Source of the DNA: Candidatus Cloacimonadota bacterium
Lineage (GTDB): Bacteria > Cloacimonadota > Cloacimonadia > Cloacimonadales > TCS61
Assembly (NCBI GenBank): GCA_030638385.1
Contig: DAOWES010000061.1
Span: 1-22,172, forward strand
Length of the DNA: 22,172 nt
Reading direction: 5' to 3'
Below, in pieces: positions 16,562 to 22,172 of the stretch (its first letter is position 1; each line of letters opens with the position of its first letter). The notes beneath the pieces were generated by a model. That model saw only the letters and a list, made by a program, of their open reading frames with translations. It was not told where the DNA came from and did no database searches. Both the position numbers and the translations under genes were made by a program.

Positions 16562-17470
16562 ATGGCTATAACAAAACTTGATCAACTTATTGAAGCTGCT
16601 AAGAAAAAAGAAAAAAAGAGATTGGTAGTGGCATATGGACAAGATTTGAATACATTGAGCGCAGTTAACGAAGCAGCGGCTCATGGTTTTGTGGAAATCA
16701 TATTAGTTGGGGATGAAAATATAATTAACTCAGTTTGTGCAGAGAATAATATCGATGCTAAACAATTTGAAATTGTTCATGAAGAAGATGAATTGACTGC
16801 AGGAAAAAAAGCAGTAGCACTCATTAATGAGGGTAAAGCTGATTTCATCATGAAAGGTCTTATTAGCACAGATAAATACCTTAAATGTATTTTGAATAAA
16901 GAAAACGGCTTGATGCCAAAAGGGAAAAAATCTGTTCTTACACATGTAATGGTAGTAGAAGCTCCTACATATCACAAACTCATGATTGCTTCCGATTGTG
17001 CTTTTATTCCGGAACCGGATATTAATCAGAAAATTGCAATAGCAAATTATTTGATCAATACAGCAAGAACATTGGGTATTGAAAGACCAAAAGTAGCTGT
17101 TATTGCCTTTACAGAAAAAGCTAATCCCAAAATTGAATCTTGTAACCACGCTGCAGTCTTATCAAAAATGGCAGATCGTGGTCAGATAAAAAATGCAGAC
17201 ATTGATGGCCCTCTTGCTTTAGACGTAGCTATCGATATGGATGCTGTTAAAATTAAGGGTATCAAAAGTGAAGTTGCCGGCCAAGCAGATTGCTTATTAT
17301 TTCCAAACTTAGAGGCTGGTAATGTATATTACAAAGCAATGACAAAACTTGTGAAAGCACACGCTGCAGCTATGGTTGTTGGTGCAAGAGTTCCAGCTAT
17401 TTTACCTTCACGTGGAGATAGCCACGAGAGCAAGCTTTACTCAATTGCTTTAGCATCATTAAATGCATAA
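16562..17470 (+). CDS. phosphate acyltransferase, phosphotransbutyrylase (Ptb) family
   Basis: A 302-residue protein of the phosphate acetyl/butyryltransferase family. It resembles phosphotransbutyrylases, which exchange CoA for phosphate on butyryl-CoA or branched acyl-CoA so that a kinase can make ATP. The opening KRLVVAYGQDLNTLSAVNEAAAHGF, the MKGLISTDKYLKCIL block and the C-terminal FPNLEAGNVYYKAMTKLVKAHAA signature are family-typical, and the length (about 300) fits Ptb rather than long Pta. No butyrate or acetate kinase gene lies in the window, so the acyl substrate is open. CGGAGG precedes the ATG. rpiB follows after 12 bases, implying an operon. Confidence 0.85.
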   Translation: MAITKLDQLIEAAKKKEKKRLVVAYGQDLNTLSAVNEAAAHGFVEIILVGDENIINSVCAENNIDAKQFEIVHEEDELTAGKKAVALINEGKADFIMKGLISTDKYLKCILNKENGLMPKGKKSVLTHVMVVEAPTYHKLMIASDCAFIPEPDINQKIAIANYLINTARTLGIERPKVAVIAFTEKANPKIESCNHAAVLSKMADRGQIKNADIDGPLALDVAIDMDAVKIKGIKSEVAGQADCLLFPNLEAGNVYYKAMTKLVKAHAAAMVVGARVPAILPSRGDSHESKLYSIALASLNA

Positions 17471-17482
17471 CGGAGAAATTTT

Positions 17483-17920
17483 ATGAAAATAGCATTAGCA
17501 TCAGATCATGCCGGATTTGAACTTAAAGAGATGATAAAACCGTTTCTTAAAGATTACGACGTAACAGATTTTGGCGCAAATTCATCCGAATCAATCGATT
17601 ATCCTGATACAGGATTCAGTGCAGCAGAAGCAGTTTCTCGCGGTATTTGTGATCGTACGATAATTATCTGCGGAAGCGGAATTGGGATGAGTATTGTGGC
17701 TAACAAAGTTAAGGGAATCAGAGCTGCTTTGTGTCAAACTGTGGAATTTGCCAAACTTTCCAGACAGCATAACGATGCAAATGCTTTGATTTTATCAGGA
17801 AGATTTATTTCTTCATACTTAGCAAAAGATATTATTAATGTATGGCTGACAACTGAATTTGAAGGTGGCAGACATCAGAAAAGATTAGATAAAATTACTG
17901 AATATGAGAATAGTAATTAA
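17483..17920 (+). CDS. rpiB: ribose-5-phosphate isomerase B
   Basis: A 145-residue RpiB/LacAB-family sugar-phosphate isomerase, interconverting ribulose-5-P and ribose-5-P in the non-oxidative pentose phosphate pathway. Conserved features are SDHAGF (D8, H9), DYPD (39-42), the catalytic cysteine C63 in CGSGIGMSI, the HNDANAL loop (H96-N97-D98) and GGRHQKR near the C-terminus. It lies between the ptb-like gene and glyA. An rpiB-glyA pair is a frequent arrangement in bacteria. CGGAG lies nine bases before the ATG. Confidence 0.95.
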   Translation: MKIALASDHAGFELKEMIKPFLKDYDVTDFGANSSESIDYPDTGFSAAEAVSRGICDRTIIICGSGIGMSIVANKVKGIRAALCQTVEFAKLSRQHNDANALILSGRFISSYLAKDIINVWLTTEFEGGRHQKRLDKITEYENSN

Positions 17921-17934
17921 TTTGGGAGGCAATA

Positions 17935-19242
17935 ATGCAAATTATCAAAAAACAAGATAGAGAATTATACAACGCTATGCAAGGCGAATTGGTAAGACAA
18001 ACCGAAAACTTAGAACTTATTGCTTCAGAAAATTTTGTATCTCGTGCTGTTTTGGAAGCAGCAGGTTCTGTTTTAACCAATAAATATGCCGAAGGTTATC
18101 CTTATCGTTGGAGTAAAAAAACAGGTGAAATAAATTATAATCTCTATGGCCGTTATTATGGCGGTTGTGAACATATTGATGAAGTGGAAAAACTAGCTAT
18201 CGAGCGAGCGAAAGAACTTTTTGGTGCGGAACATGTAAATGTTCAACCTCACTCCGGTTCTCAGGCAAATATGGCCGCTTACTTTGCTTTAGTTAAACCT
18301 GGTGATACAGTTCTTAGTTTAGAACTTTCTCACGGAGGACACCTTACTCACGGACATCCATTAAGCTTTTCCGGCTCTTTATATGACATCATTTCTTATG
18401 GAGTGGATGTAGAAACGGAAGAATTTGATTATGATGTAATTAGAAAACTGGCATTTGAGCATAAACCAAAAATGATTATTACCGGTGCAAGTGCTTATGC
18501 TAGAAAGATAGATTTTGCGAAATTCCGCGAAATTGCTGATGAAGTTGGAGCAAAATTATTTGTAGATATGGCTCACATCGCAGGTTTGGTAGCTGCCGGA
18601 TTACACCAGAATCCAATCCCTTATGCTGATGTGGTTACAACTACAACTCACAAAACCTTGCGTGGTCCTCGTGGCGGAATGATTCTTTGCAAAGAAAAAT
18701 TTGCCAAAGATATCGATCGCGAAGTTTTCCCGGGAATTCAAGGTGGACCTCTTATGCATGTGATTGCTGCCAAAGCAGTTGCTTTTAAAGAAGCGCTCTC
18801 TGATGAATTCAAGGCATATCAAGAGCAAGTTGTGAAAAATGCTTCTTCATTGGCAGACGCTCTTATGGAACGTGGCTTTAATCTCGTTTCAAATGGAACC
18901 GATAACCATTTAATGCTACTTAATCTTGGCACAAAAGAGGAAGGCGGACCAAGTGGAAAAGCTATGGAAGGTGCTCTTGATAAAGCAGGTATCACTGCCA
19001 ATAAAAACACTGTTCCCTTTGATACTCGTAAGCCATTCGTAGCTTCCGGAATTCGTTTGGGTACTCCGGCAATTACTACTAGAGGCATGAAAGAAGAAGA
19101 TATGCCTCCGATTGCTGAGTTTATCGCACGAGTAAGAGATAATGTGAAAGATGAAGAAATATTGGCAGAAATTAAAGTAGAAGTACGTAACTTCTGTGCA
19201 AAATTTCCATTGTACAATGATTTATTAGAAGAAAATAAATAA
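17935..19242 (+). CDS. glyA: serine hydroxymethyltransferase
   Basis: A 435-residue PLP enzyme converting serine and tetrahydrofolate to glycine and methylene-THF, or the reverse in glycine users. The PLP lysine is K240 in [18 protein letters not shown] (31-34), QPHSGSQAN (104-112), [10 protein letters not shown] and VDMAHIAGL are canonical. Unusually, the loop between EGYP and YYGG, normally three residues (GKR), is 17 residues here, so about 14 residues are inserted beside the substrate-binding tyrosines. The reading frame through the insertion is clean. GGGAGG lies six bases before the ATG. This is the last gene before a strong terminator. Confidence 0.97.
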   Translation: MQIIKKQDRELYNAMQGELVRQTENLELIASENFVSRAVLEAAGSVLTNKYAEGYPYRWSKKTGEINYNLYGRYYGGCEHIDEVEKLAIERAKELFGAEHVNVQPHSGSQANMAAYFALVKPGDTVLSLELSHGGHLTHGHPLSFSGSLYDIISYGVDVETEEFDYDVIRKLAFEHKPKMIITGASAYARKIDFAKFREIADEVGAKLFVDMAHIAGLVAAGLHQNPIPYADVVTTTTHKTLRGPRGGMILCKEKFAKDIDREVFPGIQGGPLMHVIAAKAVAFKEALSDEFKAYQEQVVKNASSLADALMERGFNLVSNGTDNHLMLLNLGTKEEGGPSGKAMEGALDKAGITANKNTVPFDTRKPFVASGIRLGTPAITTRGMKEEDMPPIAEFIARVRDNVKDEEILAEIKVEVRNFCAKFPLYNDLLEENK

Positions 19243-19257
19243 TAATAATATATATCT

Positions 19258-19287
19258 AAAAAGCCTTACATATTGTAAGGCTTTTTT
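19258..19287 (+). terminator. rho-independent terminator after glyA
   Basis: AAAAAGCCTTACA (19258-19270) pairs perfectly with TGTAAGGCTTTTT (19274-19286) around a TAT loop, ending in a T-run. The A-tract on the other side lets it work in both directions. Confidence 0.93.
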
Positions 19288-19584
19288 AGCTTTATTTAAA
19301 ATCTGAGTTTACTCTAAAAACCTCTAAATTACTATTAAGTCAATCGCTGAATGATGTATCCCTTTTATCCAGTTGTCCTTCTCCTATTTTCCAATTTTAC
19401 ACATGTTTAAACATTTCTTTTATACCTTAAAAAGTTCCGAGATTGATAAAATTTTAATTTATTGTTTTACGCTAACGATGGAAGAAATTGTAATTTTATT
19501 ATTTAATTGACACTATCACAATATTATAGAAATTCAATTAGCATAATATTTATTAAATTATTTTATATAAAATTAGGAGAACAA
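19288..19584. other. intergenic region upstream of the DUF6765-type gene
   Basis: Roughly 300 very A/T-rich bases with no coding signal. TTGACA at 19507-19512 and a TATAGA at 19525-19530 are too close together (12 nt) to form a standard promoter. The open frame of the next gene reaches back to 19507, but only the ATG at 19585 has a ribosome-binding site. Confidence 0.4.
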
Positions 19585-20586
19585 ATGAACATAGAATTTC
19601 ATTATTATATCACAAAATACTTGGCTCTTGAAGCTGGATTTGATGGTGAAGAAGCAGAAATAATTGCTTATTCATCTCAATATGTAGATGATAACAGTCA
19701 CTGCTTTGAAATTGATACTCCGGCCGGTGAAAAATATCATAATTTTATTAGCCAAACAAAGAATATCTTAAAGCCGAAAAGAGAATTGATGCGTATATAT
19801 TTATTGTTTCACTTTTTACCCGGGACTCCCACAGGTTACAAAACAAAGCGTCGCGATGGCAAAATGCATATGTTGATGACCACTCCTATAAGTACTCATG
19901 CCAATGAAATTTTTTATGAATCTACCAGATCGGCAGATTTACATATTTTAGGAATTGCTACTCATATGTTGGCAGATACTATTTCGCATCAGAATTTTGT
20001 GGGAACATTTGACGAGATAAACTCTTTTAACGGAGTTTGGGAAACGCTCACACCAAATATTGGTCACGCCGATGCAGGCTTAAAGCCGGATATTCCAAAC
20101 CTTATTTGGCATGATCCTCGCCTTATCGAAGATAACGCTACCATCAATAATACGGAACGTGTGTTGTCGGCAGCAAAAATAATTTATAATAATTTTATCA
20201 TAATTACTTCACTGGAAAAAAAATGGTCTAAGATAAAAACAAAATTAGCCGAGATTTTAGAAGAGACAATTAGCGAAAATGAGCTTGAACTTTATCCTCA
20301 ACAAAGAAAGGCTCGTATTGAAAAATATCGTGAGCTAATTGCTGAGCATGGGGTTGAAGCAAATTATGATAAGAAAAATTGGTTTGATTTGGCTATTGAA
20401 CAGGATGTGAGCTTTTTGGATGATACCAAATTTAAACTTGATCCGATTAAAGATAAATTTACTTTTAAAGAAAATTATCAGAAAACAAATTGGTTTAAAT
20501 TTCAAGAATCTGTAAAAAGTTATCAACGAATTTCAATTGATAAATTAGGCCCAATCTTGGAACAATTAGAAATGAGAGAGTGGTAA
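19585..20586 (+). CDS. DUF6765-type protein, function unknown
   Basis: A 333-residue soluble protein. The ATG at 19585 is chosen because AGGAGA lies a few bases before it and homologous proteins, as I recall them, begin with MxxEFHYYxTxxLAxxAGF. The remaining N-terminus reads AEIIAYSSQYVDDNSHCFEI. A histidine-rich core follows: HFLPGTPTG, HMLMTTPISTHAN, and GIATHMLADTISHQNFVG. The HMLADTxSH segment recalls the metal-binding histidines and aspartates of the zinc-dependent phospholipase C/S1-P1 nuclease fold. Enzymatic activity is inference only. The C-terminal part is charged and helical. There is no signal peptide. It is transcribed alone, between two terminators. Confidence 0.8.
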   Translation: MNIEFHYYITKYLALEAGFDGEEAEIIAYSSQYVDDNSHCFEIDTPAGEKYHNFISQTKNILKPKRELMRIYLLFHFLPGTPTGYKTKRRDGKMHMLMTTPISTHANEIFYESTRSADLHILGIATHMLADTISHQNFVGTFDEINSFNGVWETLTPNIGHADAGLKPDIPNLIWHDPRLIEDNATINNTERVLSAAKIIYNNFIIITSLEKKWSKIKTKLAEILEETISENELELYPQQRKARIEKYRELIAEHGVEANYDKKNWFDLAIEQDVSFLDDTKFKLDPIKDKFTFKENYQKTNWFKFQESVKSYQRISIDKLGPILEQLEMREW

Positions 20587-20636
20587 TAAAATAGATTTAA
20601 AGATGAAAAGAGTGGTAAGGTAATAACTTTTATTAG

Positions 20637-20667
20637 CAGGTTTTCTATAATGAAAACCTGTTTTTTA
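20637..20667 (+). terminator. rho-independent terminator after the DUF6765-type gene
   Basis: CAGGTTTTC (20637-20645) pairs perfectly with GAAAACCTG (20652-20660) around TATAAT, followed by six T. It lies only about 15 bases before the next start, so the next gene either has a promoter inside this gap or depends on read-through. Confidence 0.9.
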
Positions 20668-20680
20668 ATTCGGGGGAAAA

Positions 20681-21418
20681 ATGAAAAAGATCAATTTAAT
20701 TTTTTTTGTATTTGCTATTTGTACCAACCTATTTACTCAAAATATCTGGTTAAATGAATTACATTATGACAATATCAGTACAGATTTGATTAATTCAGAA
20801 CTTATTATTACTCCTTCAACTTTGCAATTTCTTACCTACGAAGATTGTAACGAGGGAAAAGTATTTATTATCGAAAACGTTACAAATGAGGCAGTAATTA
20901 TTGATGACATCACTACCGAAGCACAATTTCCCGGAGCAAGTGTCGAGATCTCTACAAAGCTGGAATATCCATTTACTTTAGCAGCAGGAGCATCTCAAGC
21001 AGTTCAGGTAATTGTTTGGTTAACAACGCGTGAAATAGTGGAAGGAACCATATATATTAAGACAGCAGCCCAAGTTTATGAAGTTATTTTATCATATAAT
21101 GATGAACTTAATAGTGATGTGGAAGATAATGAAATAAATTCTGCTGCTGTAAATTTATCAAATTATCCTAATCCTTTTAATCCAATTACATCAATCAATT
21201 TCTCAATCGAGGAAAACACAAATGTTGAGATTAGTGTTTACAATGCTAAAGGGCAGAAAGTGAAAACTTTGGTGAGTGAAAAGTTCGCTGCCGGTAAACA
21301 TTCTGTAACCTGGAATGGTGGAGATGATAATGGTAACTCAGTTTCTTCCGGGATTTACTTCTACAAGATGGTAACCGCTAAATATTCTGCTATGAAGAAG
21401 ATGATCCTAATGAAGTAA
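20681..21418 (+). CDS. secreted protein with C-terminal sorting (T9SS type A-like) domain
   Basis: A 245-residue exported protein. Residues 1-20 are a signal peptide ([20 protein letters not shown]). [11 protein letters not shown] follows, which looks like the first strand of a lamin-tail domain but stops after about 14 residues. About residues 38-140 read as a beta-sandwich of the ASPM/SPD-2/Hydin kind ([41 protein letters not shown]). Residues 160-245 are the sorting tail, with [24 protein letters not shown] and SGIYFYKM, common in Cloacimonadota and other FCB bacteria and thought to direct proteins to the surface. A GGGGGA site precedes the ATG. The ligand or function is unknown. It is small for a protein with this tail. 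Confidence 0.88.
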   Translation: MKKINLIFFVFAICTNLFTQNIWLNELHYDNISTDLINSELIITPSTLQFLTYEDCNEGKVFIIENVTNEAVIIDDITTEAQFPGASVEISTKLEYPFTLAAGASQAVQVIVWLTTREIVEGTIYIKTAAQVYEVILSYNDELNSDVEDNEINSAAVNLSNYPNPFNPITSINFSIEENTNVEISVYNAKGQKVKTLVSEKFAAGKHSVTWNGGDDNGNSVSSGIYFYKMVTAKYSAMKKMILMK

Positions 21419-21478
21419 GGCTTCACGCAGAGATCGCTGAGAAGGCCAAGAACGCAAAGAGGAAATAAATAATTAAGA
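21112..21478. repeat. placeholder order-corrected below: AATTCAT tandem repeat
   Basis: See the entry at 21478-21512; the end coordinate of this line is a slip and should be ignored. Confidence 0.01.
21422..21462. repeat. repeat-like sequence after the secreted-protein gene
   Basis: Immediately after the stop, ACGCAGAGATCGCTGAGA and AACGCAAAGAGG resemble each other and a class of short dispersed ACGCAGAG repeats seen in many bacterial genomes. Only one block is present here, so its repeat status is recognised by resemblance rather than by copies within the window. Confidence 0.35.
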
Positions 21479-21512
21479 ATTCATAATTCATAATTCATAA
21501 TTCATAATTTAT
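21478..21512. repeat. 7-bp tandem repeat (AATTCAT)
   Basis: Four perfect copies of AATTCAT (21478-21505) and a fifth with one change (AATTTAT) run up to the terminator. The unit resembles the A/T-rich flank of the nearby inverted-repeat element (GAATTATGA at 21940-21948). Confidence 0.85.
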
Positions 21513-21520
21513 AAAAAAAG

Positions 21521-21570
21521 CCACGCCTATGATTCCGGTAGTTTCCGGAACGGGCGTGGTTTTCTTTTTA
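21521..21570 (+). terminator. two-part rho-independent terminator
   Basis: CCACGCC (21521-21527) pairs with GGCGTGG (21553-21559), and inside it TTCCGG (21533-21538) pairs with CCGGAA (21545-21550). A T-rich tract follows and an A-run precedes. It ends the secreted-protein transcript. Confidence 0.88.
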
Positions 21571-21948
21571 TATATTAAGACCTCGTCTTTCCGCCAAAAA
21601 GCGGCGGACAAGTCTGAGGTTTTCCAGCCTCTGGCTGGAACTCTCCTTGCTACTACTAACGAAGAATCTACTTAAGAATTGTGCGATAATCTAACATAGA
21701 CATTTCATAAGAGCAACGTGAGAGAACGCCTCAATGAGACGAGATGAGATGTCACCCTGAGCGGAGACGAAGGGGGCGAGAGGCGACAGGTTCTCGATGC
21801 CCGATTTATCGAGAAGAGATTGCATTAAAACTAATATTTAAGCCTTATTATGCACCATAGGCGCACAAGTCTGTGTCTATCAGTAATAGGCTCAATAATG
21901 TTCCGGACAGTTTTGAAAAAACACCTCCTCCGCACTTATGAATTATGA
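21571..21948. other. gene-free repeat island, left part
   Basis: No coding frame is convincing. It contains hairpins TCCGCC/GGCGGA (21590-21608) and TTCCAGCC/GGCTGGAA (21622-21640, TCT loop), then a CACCCTGAGCGGAGACGAAGG stretch (about 21753-21773) that resembles the common dispersed CCTGAGC-CGAAGG palindromic repeat of bacteria. Base composition is visibly more G/C-rich than in the genes. Confidence 0.5.
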
Positions 21949-22103
21949 GTTCTGCATAATTGAGTGTTTTGTAAAACCTCACCCCGACCCTCTCCTGCGA
22001 GGAGAGGGAGATTGCGCCCTTCTCCTCGCAGGAGAAGGGGTTAGGGGATGAGGTGTTTAATTGAATTTTTAAACAAAAGATTAAATTATCAATTATGCAG
22101 AAC
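21949..22103. mobile_element. 155-bp inverted-repeat element (MITE/REP-like)
   Basis: The ends are a perfect 15-bp inverted repeat: GTTCTGCATAATTGA (21949-21963) and TCAATTATGCAGAAC (22089-22103). Inside are two G/C-rich hairpins, CCCTCTCCT/AGGAGAGGG and CCCTTCTCCT/AGGAGAAGGG. They lie between CCTCACCCC on the left and GGGGATGAGG on the right, so the whole element is nearly self-complementary. It has no coding capacity and no clear target-site duplication. A half copy at 12262-12308 shows that it is dispersed. Confidence 0.75.
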
Positions 22104-22172
22104 GCATCTTATTAATTACCTATTTAGGCATAATGAGATTAAGATTAAGAAATCTCTTTGGAATAGCCGAAT

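Noticed and set aside
16362..16562. 66-codon open frame just upstream of the ptb-like gene
   Set aside because: No ribosome-binding site, composition dominated by N, I, L and Y, and it runs into the start of the real gene.
19507..19584. N-terminal 26-residue extension of the DUF6765-type protein
   Set aside because: The upstream ATG lacks a ribosome-binding site, the extension is not like the family N-terminus, and AGGAGA marks the start at 19585.
21478..21512. The feature line with start 21478 and end 21112
   Set aside because: The end coordinate of that line is a slip; the correct entry for this tandem repeat is 21478-21512.
21478..22103. CRISPR array
   Set aside because: The repeats are 7-bp direct units or inverted-repeat ends; there is no regular repeat-spacer spacing and no cas gene.

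Overview
The window looks like a chromosomal piece of an anaerobic, AT-rich bacterium of the FCB superphylum, most likely Candidatus Cloacimonadota (Cloacimonas-like) or a close relative. This is inferred from three things: a secreted protein with an [12 protein letters not shown] C-terminal sorting domain, the mix of amino-acid-fermentation enzymes (iron-sulfur serine dehydratase, serine hydroxymethyltransferase, PEP carboxykinase, phosphotransbutyrylase family), and strongly A/T-biased codons. Only comparison with reference genomes could confirm the assignment.

Layout. 94-353: three tRNA genes on the minus strand (Arg-TCT, Met-CAT, initiator Met-CAT), all with encoded CCA. 354-896: a long non-coding stretch with one strong hairpin. 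897-3047: RNase G followed by ribosomal proteins L21 and L27, closed by a terminator. 3129-4859: an ATP-type PEP carboxykinase with its own terminator. 4993-10945: six same-strand genes with no obvious terminator between them (MATE transporter, TPR lipoprotein, AI-2E-family membrane protein, PDZ/radical-SAM DUF512 protein, Fe-S L-serine dehydratase; the first gap is the widest). This run converges on selD, and a 15-bp perfect hairpin separates the two. 11063-12115 (minus): selD, which encodes selenophosphate synthetase. A conventional ORF call would start it 32 codons too late, because its active-site codon is an in-frame TGA (selenocysteine) followed by a SECIS-like hairpin. 12426-16125: a two-component system (PAS histidine kinase, NtrC-type sigma-54 activator), then a separately transcribed stand-alone receiver with a good -24/-12 sigma-54 promoter. 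16562-19242: ptb-like, rpiB and glyA, apparently one operon ended by a strong terminator. 19585-20586: a DUF6765-type protein. 20681-21418: a short secreted protein with a sorting tail. 21419-22172: a gene-free repeat island with a terminator, 7-bp tandem repeats, several hairpins and a 155-bp element with 15-bp terminal inverted repeats. Half of a related element lies upstream of the histidine kinase.

How the genes fit together. GlyA and the serine dehydratase can link glycine, serine and pyruvate. PEPCK connects oxaloacetate and PEP, and the Ptb-family enzyme could conserve energy from an acyl-CoA. SelD makes the selenium donor for selenoproteins and is itself one. No complete novel multi-gene system is evident. 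The observations most worth following are the Sec-containing SelD, the probable sigma-54 circuit driving the lone receiver, an insertion in the active-site loop of GlyA, and the inverted-repeat elements.
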